NCBI RefSeq assembly: GCF_014196625.1
Contig: NZ_JACIDZ010000002.1
Coordinates: 248,001-312,000, forward strand
Length of the DNA: 64,000 nt
Reading direction: 5' to 3'
DNA from: Martelella radicis
GTDB lineage: Bacteria; Pseudomonadota; Alphaproteobacteria; Rhizobiales; Rhizobiaceae
Shown here piece after piece: positions 38,705 to 47,115 of this stretch. Below the pieces are notes generated by a model. The model saw nothing but the letters and a program-made list of their open reading frames with translations, was not told the origin of the DNA and did not search any database. Within the stretch, counting starts at the first letter, position 1. Every line of letters begins with the position of its first letter. The translations under genes were made by a program, and so were the position numbers.

Positions 38705-39958
38705 TCATTGCTCCATCAGTTGTTTGTCGAGCCGCTTCACCGCTTCGAGCAGCACTTCCGCTCCGAGCGCGATATCGGCGTTTTCCGCCCATTCCTCGGG
38801 CGCGTGACTGCGACCGGAAAGGCAGGGAATGAAAACCATGCCGGCCTTGGCGATGCGCGCCATGAAGGCGGCATCGTGGCCGGCGCCAGAGGCCATGCGA
38901 CGATGCGCGGCATCTGTCGCCGCGCAGGCGTCGTCGAGCGCATCCATCACCAGCGGGTCCATCGGCATGGCGGGATTGTCGGAAACGAGCCGCGGCGGGG
39001 CGATGGTGACGCCGTTGTCGCCGGCAATGCCTTCGAGGCAGGATTCCAGATTGGTCAGGAACTGGCCAAGGTCGTCGCGCTTTTCCGAGCGGATATCGAG
39101 CAGCATCCGCACCTTCGAGGGCACGACATTGGCGGCGTTCGGCCACATCTCGAATTCGCCGGTGGTCGCGGCAAAATGGCCGGGCGTCGCGGCAAGCTCG
39201 CCGGCAAGCGTCTCGACAGCGAGCACCACATGGGCGGCCGCGCCAAGCGCATCGGCCCGGCGGTCCATCGGCGTGGTGCCGGCATGGTCGGCCCGGCCCT
39301 CGACGATGATCTCGATGCGGGTGATACCGGCTATGGCGGTGACGACGCCGATGTCCAGCTTCTCGCCCTCCAGCACCGGCCCCTGCTCGATGTGCAGTTC
39401 GAGAAAGGCACGAATATCATCGCGGGCTTTCTGTTCGGCGCCGGGATTGCCGCCGACCTTCTCGATACCCTCGGCCAACGTCATGCCATTCGCTTCCCGC
39501 CCCAGCCATTCGGCCGGGCGAACGCCCGCCATGCCGCGCGAGCCGATGCAGGAAACGCCGAAGATCGAGACTTCCTCGGCGAGAAAGTCGGTGACCTCCA
39601 GATCATGGTCGAGTTCGATGCCGGCCTCGGCCAGCGCCCGGGCAACCTCCAGCGCCACGACGACGCCGGCAATGCCGTCAAAGCGGCCGCCATCGGGCAC
39701 CGTATCGGAGTGCGAACCGAGCATGATCGTGCCGGCGCCGGGCTTCTTGCCCTTGCGTCCGCCGATCAGATTGCCCGCCGCGTCAATGCGGGTTTCCAGC
39801 CCTGCGGTGCGAAAAGCGTTTTCGAGATAGGCGCGACCTTCGAGAAAGAGCGGCGAGAAGGCGCGCCGCGTCCACGGCCGGTCCGGATCGGTGATCACGG
39901 CAAGCGCATCGATATCGGCGGCAATCCGTTCCGCGCTGACTGTGAGGTTGCGGCTCAT
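38705..39958 (-). CDS. M20-family N-carbamoyl-L-amino-acid hydrolase
   Basis: A 417-residue dinuclear-metal amidohydrolase of the M20/allantoate amidohydrolase group. Metal and catalytic motifs: GSHSDTVPDGGRFDGIAG, AEEVSIFG, LELHIEQGPVLE, DHAGTTPMDRRADAL and SGAGHDAAFMA. In this operon the best substrate is N-carbamoyl-L-glutamate, giving glutamate, CO2 and ammonia. Related enzymes act on allantoate or ureidopropionate. It overlaps the hydantoinase-like gene by 4 nt. Confidence 0.88.
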   Translation of the reverse strand: MSRNLTVSAERIAADIDALAVITDPDRPWTRRAFSPLFLEGRAYLENAFRTAGLETRIDAAGNLIGGRKGKKPGAGTIMLGSHSDTVPDGGRFDGIAGVVVALEVARALAEAGIELDHDLEVTDFLAEEVSIFGVSCIGSRGMAGVRPAEWLGREANGMTLAEGIEKVGGNPGAEQKARDDIRAFLELHIEQGPVLEGEKLDIGVVTAIAGITRIEIIVEGRADHAGTTPMDRRADALGAAAHVVLAVETLAGELAATPGHFAATTGEFEMWPNAANVVPSKVRMLLDIRSEKRDDLGQFLTNLESCLEGIAGDNGVTIAPPRLVSDNPAMPMDPLVMDALDDACAATDAAHRRMASGAGHDAAFMARIAKAGMVFIPCLSGRSHAPEEWAENADIALGAEVLLEAVKRLDKQLMEQ

Positions 39959-41334
39959 CGGATCATCTCCCGAAGCGGCAGGCTTGCCTCGGGACGGACG
40001 AAGGCGCCGGTGCCGGGTTCGGCGACGGACTTGCCATCAAAGACCTGTTTTCCACGCAGGAAGGTCGCCGCCACCCTGTAGGGCAGGCGTATGCCATTAT
40101 AGGGCGACCAGCCAACGACATTGTTGCCGCTTTCCGCCGCGTCATAGACGAAGTCACCCGGTTCCAGCACCGCGATATCGGCGTGCTTGCCGATTTCGAG
40201 CGCGCCTTTTACGTGGTCGATACGAAAATGCCTGGCCGGGTTTGCCGCCATCAGCCTTGCCGCCCAGAAAAGCGGCACGCCATGCTCGGTCGCGCCCTTG
40301 ATGAAGAGCGGCATCATCACCTCGAGCCCCGGCACGCCCGACGCATTCGCCAGCATGTCGGGATTGGTCTTGCGGTCTTCCGACCAGCTCACGTGATCGG
40401 TGGAAACCAGCGTGACATTGCCGCAAGCCACATGCCGCCAGAGTTTTTCAACCTCGGCGCGCGGGCGCACCGGCGGGTTGATCTTGGCCTTGCCGCCGAG
40501 GCGTTTCACATCGTTTTCCTCGTCGAGGATCAGATAGTGGATGCAGCATTCGACCGTGGCGTTGAAACCCTGAGCCCGATAGCCGGCAGCGATCTCGTAG
40601 CCGCGGCCGAGCGAGCAGTGCACCACATGGGCCGGGCAGCCAGTTTGCGCGCCCGTCTCGTAGATCTGGTGCATGGCGAGCAGTTCGGTCAGCGGCGGGC
40701 GCGACAGGCCATGGGCGCGGTAATCGGTGATGCCCGAGGCCTTCACCTTCGCAATTGCCGCATTGACGAACTCGTCATCCTCGTTGTGAACGCCGGCGGC
40801 AAGGCCGGTCGGCGCGATCGCGGCAAAGCACTCTTCCAGAAGAGCGGCGGGGATACGGGGGAAGCGGGTCGGATGCGTGCCAAACGTGGAGAACTTGAAG
40901 GCCGCGACGCCCGCTTCCACCTGCTCGGCGATGCGTGCTGCCCCTTCCGTCGGGTCGACCGTGCCGTAAAGCGCGAAATCGACGCGAGCCTGAGGCGATG
41001 CGTGGGCGATTTTCCTGCGGACGGCTTCGGCCGAATTGACCACATTGCCTTCGTCATAGGGCATGTCGACAATCGTGGTGACGCCGCCGGCAGCGGCAGA
41101 GCGCGTCGACCAGATGAAATCCTCCTGGTCCTTCTGGCTCAAGGAATGAACCTGGGCATCAATCGCTCCCGGCAGGATCAGGGCCTTGCCCAGGTCGTGG
41201 CGCTCGCGTGCCTCGGGCATCGCGCCCTGGCCGATGGCTGCGATCAGCCCGTCGCGGACCGCCACATGGCCGCGCTTGACCACCCGATCGGAAAGCACCA
41301 GCGTGCCCTTCAGAACGAGATCGAAATCCGACAT
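39955..41334 (-). CDS. Hydantoinase/allantoinase-like cyclic amidohydrolase
   Basis: A 459-residue TIM-barrel amidohydrolase. D59-A-Q-V-H63 stands where most hydantoinases have DxHxH, so the first metal His is Gln, as in some dihydroorotase/allantoinase subgroups. Other candidate metal ligands are K147 (AAFKFST, the carbamylated Lys), H183, H239 and D313 (STDH). Expected reaction: opening of the hydantoin ring of hydantoin-5-propionate to N-carbamoylglutamate. It starts 10 nt after the permease gene and overlaps the M20 hydrolase gene by 4 nt. Confidence 0.85.
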   Translation of the reverse strand: MSDFDLVLKGTLVLSDRVVKRGHVAVRDGLIAAIGQGAMPEARERHDLGKALILPGAIDAQVHSLSQKDQEDFIWSTRSAAAGGVTTIVDMPYDEGNVVNSAEAVRRKIAHASPQARVDFALYGTVDPTEGAARIAEQVEAGVAAFKFSTFGTHPTRFPRIPAALLEECFAAIAPTGLAAGVHNEDDEFVNAAIAKVKASGITDYRAHGLSRPPLTELLAMHQIYETGAQTGCPAHVVHCSLGRGYEIAAGYRAQGFNATVECCIHYLILDEENDVKRLGGKAKINPPVRPRAEVEKLWRHVACGNVTLVSTDHVSWSEDRKTNPDMLANASGVPGLEVMMPLFIKGATEHGVPLFWAARLMAANPARHFRIDHVKGALEIGKHADIAVLEPGDFVYDAAESGNNVVGWSPYNGIRLPYRVAATFLRGKQVFDGKSVAEPGTGAFVRPEASLPLREMIR

Positions 41335-41344
41335 TTGATGTCTC

Positions 41345-42085
41345 CTAGTAGAAGCGGCCCGTGCGCCGCGCAGTTGCCCGCTCGAACATCACGAAGGCAT
41401 CGTGAATGAGAAGCGCCAGAACGCCGACCACGAGGCCGCCTTGCAGAACGAAAGCGGTATTGTTCGACAACAGCCCGGCGATGATCACCTCGCCAAGCGT
41501 CTTGGCGGCGACCGTCGAGCCGATCGTTGCCGTTGCCAGCGAGATGACCACCGAAAGCCGGATACCGGCAAGAATGACGGGAAAGGCCAGCGGAAACTCG
41601 ACCTGCATCAGGCGTTGCGTGCCGGTCATGCCGACGCCGCGCGCGGCCTCCGAGACATTGCCCGGCAAATTGGTCAGCCCAGTCAGCGCGTTCTCGAAGA
41701 TCGGCAGAAGGCCGTAGAGAAACAGCGCAATCAGCGTCGGGATCGGGCCGAAGCCGAACATCGGCACGGCAAGCGCCAGCACCGCGACCGGCGGAAAGGT
41801 CTGGCCGATATTGGCGATCGAGCGCGACAACGGCAGGAATTCAACGCCGAAGGGACGGGTGACGATGATGGCAAGGCCGACAGAGAAGAGGGTCGCCGCA
41901 ACTGTCGCCACGCCGACAATGGCGAGGTGGCTCAGCGTCAGCGACAGCAGGCTGGTCTGGGTGTAGATCGCCGGCGCGCCGTTCTGGGTGAACGGACGGA
42001 ACACCGGCGCGAAGGCTTCCGGAAAGCTGATGAAGGCGATCAGCAGGACGAGAAGCGCCAGACGGATGAGGACCGACGCTCTCAT
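41345..42085 (-). CDS. ABC transporter permease (OpuC/EgtU-like)
   Basis: A 246-residue permease with about six membrane segments and the EAA-loop ENALTGL-EAARGVGMTGTQRLMQVEFPLAFPVILAGIR typical of osmoprotectant/betaine (ProW/OpuCB) permeases. GVATVAATLFSVGLAIIVTRP is likewise characteristic. It overlaps the ATPase gene by 4 nt. Since ergothioneine is a betaine and known bacterial uptake (EgtUV) uses this family, ergothioneine or S-methyl-ergothioneine is the probable cargo. Confidence 0.88.
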   Translation of the reverse strand: MRASVLIRLALLVLLIAFISFPEAFAPVFRPFTQNGAPAIYTQTSLLSLTLSHLAIVGVATVAATLFSVGLAIIVTRPFGVEFLPLSRSIANIGQTFPPVAVLALAVPMFGFGPIPTLIALFLYGLLPIFENALTGLTNLPGNVSEAARGVGMTGTQRLMQVEFPLAFPVILAGIRLSVVISLATATIGSTVAAKTLGEVIIAGLLSNNTAFVLQGGLVVGVLALLIHDAFVMFERATARRTGRFY

Positions 42086-43020
42086 GATGACGGCCCCGCG
42101 GCGCGGCGGATCAGGGCATCGCGGGTAACCCGGCCGATGACCTTGTCGTCCCGCTCGACCGGCAGCGCATCGCGACCCGACCAGAGTGCTGCGGCGAGCG
42201 CATCCTTGAGGCTTGCCGAAGCCGGGATCGCCTCGCCTTCTGCCGGGCCCTGCTCGACCAGGTTTTCGCAGGCCTCGAGCGAGAGCATGCGGAAGGCCTT
42301 GTCGCCGGTGCCGAGCAGTTCGTTGACGAAGGCGCTTGCCGGATCGGCGATGATTTCTGCGGCCGGCGCATATTGTTCAAGCCGTCCCTCATGCATGACC
42401 GCGATCTTGTGACCGAGGAGGATTGCCTCGTCCATGTCATGGGTGACGAGCACGACCGTGGTTGAGAATTTGCGCTGGATATCGATCAGGTCTTCCTGCG
42501 CCTTGGCGCGGATGATCGGGTCGAGCGCGCCGAAGGGCTCGTCCATCAACAGCAATGCGGGTTCGGCGGCAAGCGCGCGGGCCACGCCGATGCGCTGCTG
42601 CTGGCCGCCGGAAAGTTCGTGCGGCATGCGGTCGCGAAAGGCTTCGGGCTCCAGGTGGAACAGTTCCAGCAGTTCATCGACGCGGGCATCGCGCCGCTTC
42701 CTGTCCCAGCCGAGCAGTTTCGGCACCGTGGCGATGTTTTCCGCCACCGAGCGATGGGGAAACAGGCCGTGGCCCTGAATGGCATAGCCGATGCCGCGGC
42801 GCAGCTCATAGTCCGGCAGCTCGCGGTTGTCGCGTCCGTCGATGCGGATTACGCCGGAGGTCGGCTCCACCAGGCGGTTGATCATCCGCATCAGCGTGGT
42901 CTTGCCGGAACCGGACGTGCCGACAATCGCCGCCAACTCTCCGCGCTCGACCGTGAGCGAGACATTGTCGACGGCATTATAGTCGCCATAGACCTTGGTA
43001 ATTCCCTCAATCTCGATCAT
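42082..43020 (-). CDS. Betaine-type ABC transporter ATPase (ProV/OpuCA family)
   Basis: A 312-residue ATP-binding subunit. Walker A GTSGSGKTT near 34-42, Q-loop AIQGHGLFPH, signature LSGGQQQR, Walker B LLLMDEPFGALD and H-loop VTHD are intact. The C-terminal 80 residues are a shortened CBS-like region, as in osmoprotectant importers. It overlaps both flanking permease genes by 4 nt. Confidence 0.92.
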   Translation of the reverse strand: MIEIEGITKVYGDYNAVDNVSLTVERGELAAIVGTSGSGKTTLMRMINRLVEPTSGVIRIDGRDNRELPDYELRRGIGYAIQGHGLFPHRSVAENIATVPKLLGWDRKRRDARVDELLELFHLEPEAFRDRMPHELSGGQQQRIGVARALAAEPALLLMDEPFGALDPIIRAKAQEDLIDIQRKFSTTVVLVTHDMDEAILLGHKIAVMHEGRLEQYAPAAEIIADPASAFVNELLGTGDKAFRMLSLEACENLVEQGPAEGEAIPASASLKDALAAALWSGRDALPVERDDKVIGRVTRDALIRRAAGPSS

Positions 43021-44219
43021 GCCCGGCTCCCCTTTTTGGCCCTGGTCTGGCTGATTTCAACAAGCGCATCGAGAATGATGGCTGCGGCAAAGGCCATGCC
43101 GACGACCGGCAGCGCGCCGAGCAGCACGAGGTCGGTGGCCGTCTGGGCGATGCCCTGGAAAACGAATGTGCCGTATCCGCCGCCGCCGATCAGGCCGGCG
43201 ATCACGGCAAGTCCGATATTCTGCACCAGTACGATGCGGATGCCGGTTAGGATGACGGGAAAGGCAAGCGGCAGCTCCACCTGGAAAAGCCGCTGCCGGC
43301 CGGTCATGCCCATGCCGCGGGCGGCTTCGCGCGCATCGCGCGGCACGCTGTCGAGGCCGGCGACCGTGTTGGAGACGACCGGCAGAAGCGAATAGGCAAA
43401 CAGCGCGACGATGGCCGGGGCAAAGCCGATGCCGGCGATGCCGAGTTCGGCAGCGCCCGGCACATTGCGGCCGACCCAGGCAAGCGGCGCGATCAGCAGA
43501 CCGAAGAGCGCGATCGACGGAATGGTCTGCAACACATTGAGGCTGTTCAGGATGGTGGCGCGCACCTTCGGCACGCGAAAGCAGAGAATGCCGATCGGAA
43601 TGCCGGCAAGACATGCGGCCGCCAGCGAACCGAAGGCGAGTTCCACATGGGTGCGGCCCTCGCGCCAGAAGGCGTCGGCGCGGTTGTTGTATTCCTTCAG
43701 GATCGACAGGTCGTTCCACGCGCCCGACCAAAGCAGAAGCCCGATCGCCAAGGCCGCGACGATCAGGAACGCGATCCGCATCATCGGCGGCAGCGCCTTG
43801 CGCACAATGGCATCGGCCATGGCGATGGAAAAGGCGAACAGCAGGATCCAGAAGCTCGCGCCGGGCGAAACGCGAGCGTAGGGGTTGTCGTCCGGCATCA
43901 GGTAATAGCCGGCGCGGCCCACCATCAGCGCCAGAACGGCAATGGCGGCGATCGAAACAGTGAGCCTCAGGTTCACCGGCGTCCTGAACAGGATGACGGC
44001 GATGGCGGCGAGCATGACGACGACAAGGGCAATGGCCTGCCACAGCGGCATGGCCGACCAGACCATGACATTGTCGGCCGCGACGATGCGGTTCGCGCGG
44101 AAAAGCGCGAAGGGCTGGAGGAAGAGCGCGAAGAGCGCAATCGCCGCGACGATGACGCCGAGCTTGTCGAGCCTTGCGGCGGCCCGGCCTTCCTTTCGGT
44201 ATTCGCTGATGGCTGACAT
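43017..44219 (-). CDS. ABC transporter permease (long form, YehW/OpuC-like)
   Basis: A 400-residue permease. The N-terminal half has four extra hydrophobic segments before the BPD_transp_1 core (about 190-390), which includes NVLQTIPSIALFGLL, EAARGMGMTGRQRLFQVELPLAFPVILTGIR and GGGGYGTFVFQGIAQ. This long type pairs with a short permease in YehWXYZ/OsmU-like systems. First permease gene after the binding-protein gene, separated from it by repeat copy B. Confidence 0.88.
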   Translation of the reverse strand: MSAISEYRKEGRAAARLDKLGVIVAAIALFALFLQPFALFRANRIVAADNVMVWSAMPLWQAIALVVVMLAAIAVILFRTPVNLRLTVSIAAIAVLALMVGRAGYYLMPDDNPYARVSPGASFWILLFAFSIAMADAIVRKALPPMMRIAFLIVAALAIGLLLWSGAWNDLSILKEYNNRADAFWREGRTHVELAFGSLAAACLAGIPIGILCFRVPKVRATILNSLNVLQTIPSIALFGLLIAPLAWVGRNVPGAAELGIAGIGFAPAIVALFAYSLLPVVSNTVAGLDSVPRDAREAARGMGMTGRQRLFQVELPLAFPVILTGIRIVLVQNIGLAVIAGLIGGGGYGTFVFQGIAQTATDLVLLGALPVVGMAFAAAIILDALVEISQTRAKKGSRA

Positions 44220-44277
44220 GGCATGCCCTTCGGCTTGTCGGTCGGTTATCCCGCTTGCGGCGGGGGTGCGCGCCTTC

Positions 44278-44411
44278 GATCTCCCCCCTTGAGGGGGAGA
44301 TTTCGCGAAAGCGACAGAGGGGGTATGGGCAAGAGCCGCATACGCCGCGCTCTTTGGTGAGGATTCACCCCTCTTAGCCCCTGTCGGGGCATCTCCCCCT
44401 CAAGGGGGAAG
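44278..44411. repeat. G/C-rich palindromic intergenic repeat, copy B
   Basis: It lies between the binding-protein and permease genes. A hairpin ATCTCCCCC/GGGGGAGAT (44279-44302) is near one end, and the 31-nt core 44378-44408 shared with copy A is at the other. Its position inside an operon suggests it may lower expression of the downstream permease genes relative to the binding protein. Confidence 0.75.
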
Positions 44412-44444
44412 ATTGTTTTTGCTGCATTGCCGCCGATTTCGGCC

Positions 44445-45362
44445 TTACTTCACGAACCCGTTCTTCGTCAGATAGTCCTTGGCAACGGCATCGGCCGGTT
44501 CACCGCCGACCTGGACGCGGCCGTTGAGGTCCTGCAGGGTTTCAAGCGTCAGACCCTCGAAGATCGGCTTCAGGATATCGGCAATCTGCGGGTATTCCTC
44601 GAGGCGGACCTCGCGGATGATCGGGGTCGGCAGGTAGACCGGCTGGACGCCCTTGTCGTCCGTCATCACCTTCAGGCCGGACGGCGCGATGCCGCCGTCG
44701 GTACCGTAGACCATGGCGGCATTGGCGCCCGAGGTCTGTTTGGCCGCAGCCGCGATCGTTGCCGCCGTGTCGCCGCCGGAAAGCTGGATCAGCTGGCCGG
44801 AGGTGAGATCGAAGCCATAGGCCTTTTCGAAGGCCGGAAGCGCTGCCGGCGAGGTGACGAATTCGGAGGATGCCGCAAGCTTCACCGTGCCGCCATCGGC
44901 GACGAAGGCGCCGAACTCGCTCATGGTCGAGAGATTGTTCGGGTCGGCAACATCCATGCGCAGGGCGATTGCCCAGGTGTTGTTGGCGTCCGCCGGCGTC
45001 AGCCATACGATCTTGTTGGCGTCGTAATCGAGCTTCTTGGCCTCTTCATAGCCGGCCTCCGGCTTGTTCCAGACCGGCAGGTCGGTCTTGTTGAAGAAGA
45101 AGGCGGCATTGCCGGTATATTCCGGGTAGATGTCGATCTGGCCTTGCGTGATCGCCTGACGGACAATCGGTGTGCCGCCGAGCTGGATCTTGTTTTCCGT
45201 CGGAATGTCATTGGCCTGCAGCGCCTGAATGATGATATTGCCGAGCACGCCGCCTTCCGTGTCGATCTTGGAGGAGACGACGACCGGATCGGCCGAAGCG
45301 GTTCCTGCGAAGGCGAAGGCCGAGATGGCAAGCGCGCCTGTCAAAGTCAAAAGTCGTTTCAT
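44445..45362 (-). CDS. Periplasmic betaine-type substrate-binding protein (OpuC/EgtU-like)
   Basis: A 305-residue solute-binding protein. Signal peptide about 1-24 (TASA before DPVVVSSK). Core motifs: DTEGGVLGNIIIQALQA, IVRQAITQGQIDIYPEYTGNAAFFF and AMVYGTDGGIAPSGL, typical of the OsmX/YehZ/OpuCC family that binds quaternary amines. Ergothioneine, a trimethylammonium betaine, fits this fold and the operon. GAGGGAC supports the ATG at 45362, which lies 67 nt past the ergothionase-like gene. Confidence 0.9.
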   Translation of the reverse strand: MKRLLTLTGALAISAFAFAGTASADPVVVSSKIDTEGGVLGNIIIQALQANDIPTENKIQLGGTPIVRQAITQGQIDIYPEYTGNAAFFFNKTDLPVWNKPEAGYEEAKKLDYDANKIVWLTPADANNTWAIALRMDVADPNNLSTMSEFGAFVADGGTVKLAASSEFVTSPAALPAFEKAYGFDLTSGQLIQLSGGDTAATIAAAAKQTSGANAAMVYGTDGGIAPSGLKVMTDDKGVQPVYLPTPIIREVRLEEYPQIADILKPIFEGLTLETLQDLNGRVQVGGEPADAVAKDYLTKNGFVK

Positions 45363-45429
45363 GATCTGTCCCTCTCTTGGTCGGTCCCTTGGTCTGTCCC
45401 TGGGGAACCGTGCTTGATCGCCTGCGGCC

Positions 45430-46980
45430 TCAGGCCGTCTCAGGCGGTGCGAGTGCGAAAAAGTCATCGAGCAGGGCCAGCGGCGCCTGGTCGATCAGTC
45501 GGGTCATTGTCGCGTCCGAGCCGAGCTCCTCTTCAATCTGCTCGACCTCGCTCGAAAGCGGCCTGTCTTTCAGATAGAGCGCGGAATGCGATCTGACGAT
45601 AGCATAGACCAGATTTGCGACGCCGCATGGCTCATCGCCGGAAATATCCATGGCCTGCGCCGCCAGAAGCGCCTCGAGGCCTGCCATGCGCCTCAGCGCC
45701 CGAACTTGTCGCTCGAAGCGTTCAACCACGAGCGGCAGGAAGGCGGCCTCGTCCTCGATCCCGCCGGCGACCACCAGCGACTGGGCCGAAATCGGCGCGG
45801 ACAGCGACTGGGTGCGGATGAAGAGATCGCCCGCGAGCTTCAGGATCGGCCCGAAACCGGTGGCCACGGTACCGTGCGGCACGAGGTTGACCGGCAGGCC
45901 GCGCCGTCCCCCGTTTGCAAGGATGACGCAGCGGTTGAAGATGTTGCGCGCCACATGGGCCATGGCGATCTGGGCGGCCTGCATGTAGATCGTCACATCG
46001 AGCGGTAGCGAGCCGCCGGAGGTCAGCACTTCATTGCCGATGACCACCGGATTGTCGTCGGTACGTCCGGTCGCTGCCAATATGGTGTTGCCGGCAATCG
46101 TCAGGCTCTCGATCGTGGTACCGAAGACCTGCGGCATCATGCGGATCGACAATGGATCCTGGACATGGCTGGCGGACGTCCAGCACCAGTCATCAAAGGC
46201 GCGGCAAAGCCAGGTGCCGATATCGGCATGCGCATGGGTGCCGACCTCGACCACCGAACGCCAGGGCGCGATCGCGGCCCCCATAGCGCCGGCCGTCGCA
46301 AGCCCCGTTGCCAGAAGCACGCGCACGGCAAGGGCGGCCTTGTGCAGGGCGGATGCGGCGGAGGCATAGCCGATGGCATTGAGCGAGAAGGAAGCGAGCG
46401 CATCGCGCGGCTCCATCCGCAAGGGCTGAAGACCGGCAGCCGAAAAGGCCTCGGTCACCGGCATGCGGCGGCCCTGATAGACGGCATCGCCAACGCCGGT
46501 GAGCGCTGCCGAGACCTGACCCATCAGGCCGATATCGGCGCAACCGATCGAACCGGTACGGCGCACGACCGGGATGACATCCTGTTCGAGAAGCGCCTGA
46601 AACGCCTCCACCAGCGCCATGGAGCAGCCGACCCGGCCGGTCAGCGCGGTATTGATGCGGATCGCGATCGCGTTGCGGACGATCTCGACCGGAAAAGGCT
46701 CGCCGGTTCCGAAATGATGGGCGCGCACGAGGCCGAGGTTGAAATCTTCCAGCGCCTCGGCGGTCCACTCGGTGTCCTTCATCGCGCCGACGCCGGTATT
46801 GGCGCCGTAGATCGAGAGCCCGTCGGCAAGCCGATCCTTCACCACCTGATGCGCGCGCTCGACACGCTCGACCCCGGCCTGCGTGACGGCGGGAAGCGCG
46901 AGGCCGGCGCCGATCCGCGACAGGATGTCGAAATCCAGCGGCTGTCCTGAAAACATGATGTTCTTGTTCTTCGGGCTCAT
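45430..46980 (-). CDS. Aromatic-ammonia-lyase-fold enzyme without MIO triad, probable ergothionase
   Basis: A 516-residue protein of the HAL/PAL superfamily. It keeps the loop tyrosine motif Y58-GANTGVG, but the MIO-forming Ala-Ser-Gly (normally GSVGASGDL) reads GSIG-C147-A148-D149-IGLM, so the prosthetic group cannot form. Ergothionase, which eliminates trimethylamine from ergothioneine, is known to work with acid-base catalysis in this fold. That and the downstream thiohydantoin genes support the call. GGGGA favours the ATG at 46980 over one at 46992. It is the first gene of the operon, divergent from the LysR gene. Confidence 0.82.
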   Translation of the reverse strand: MSPKNKNIMFSGQPLDFDILSRIGAGLALPAVTQAGVERVERAHQVVKDRLADGLSIYGANTGVGAMKDTEWTAEALEDFNLGLVRAHHFGTGEPFPVEIVRNAIAIRINTALTGRVGCSMALVEAFQALLEQDVIPVVRRTGSIGCADIGLMGQVSAALTGVGDAVYQGRRMPVTEAFSAAGLQPLRMEPRDALASFSLNAIGYASAASALHKAALAVRVLLATGLATAGAMGAAIAPWRSVVEVGTHAHADIGTWLCRAFDDWCWTSASHVQDPLSIRMMPQVFGTTIESLTIAGNTILAATGRTDDNPVVIGNEVLTSGGSLPLDVTIYMQAAQIAMAHVARNIFNRCVILANGGRRGLPVNLVPHGTVATGFGPILKLAGDLFIRTQSLSAPISAQSLVVAGGIEDEAAFLPLVVERFERQVRALRRMAGLEALLAAQAMDISGDEPCGVANLVYAIVRSHSALYLKDRPLSSEVEQIEEELGSDATMTRLIDQAPLALLDDFFALAPPETA

Positions 46981-47029
46981 CGCGTTCCCCATTGATTGAG
47001 GGCAAGCCTATTGGATTATCGCGAAAGGC

Positions 47030-47090
47030 GGGATATCCCATATGATGAACGGGAGATGCTCCCGATTTATGCAATCTTTCTTTTGCATAA
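47030..47090. promoter_or_regulatory. Divergent operator region with three inverted repeats
   Basis: Between the ergothionase-like and LysR genes: GGGATATCCC (47030-47039), CGGGAG-ATG-CTCCCG (47050-47064) and TTATGCAA-N8-TTGCATAA (47067-47090). The last is a perfect 8-bp repeat about two helical turns across, well suited to a LysR-type dimer. Confidence 0.6.
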
Positions 47091-47115
47091 AATATAAGCA
47101 CCACAGAATGGGGCG

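Noticed and set aside
36052-38832. A 926-codon open frame on the plus strand
   Set aside because: It runs antisense to the urocanase-like and DUF917 genes, has Arg/His-rich composition typical of G+C-rich shadow frames, and shows no family motif.
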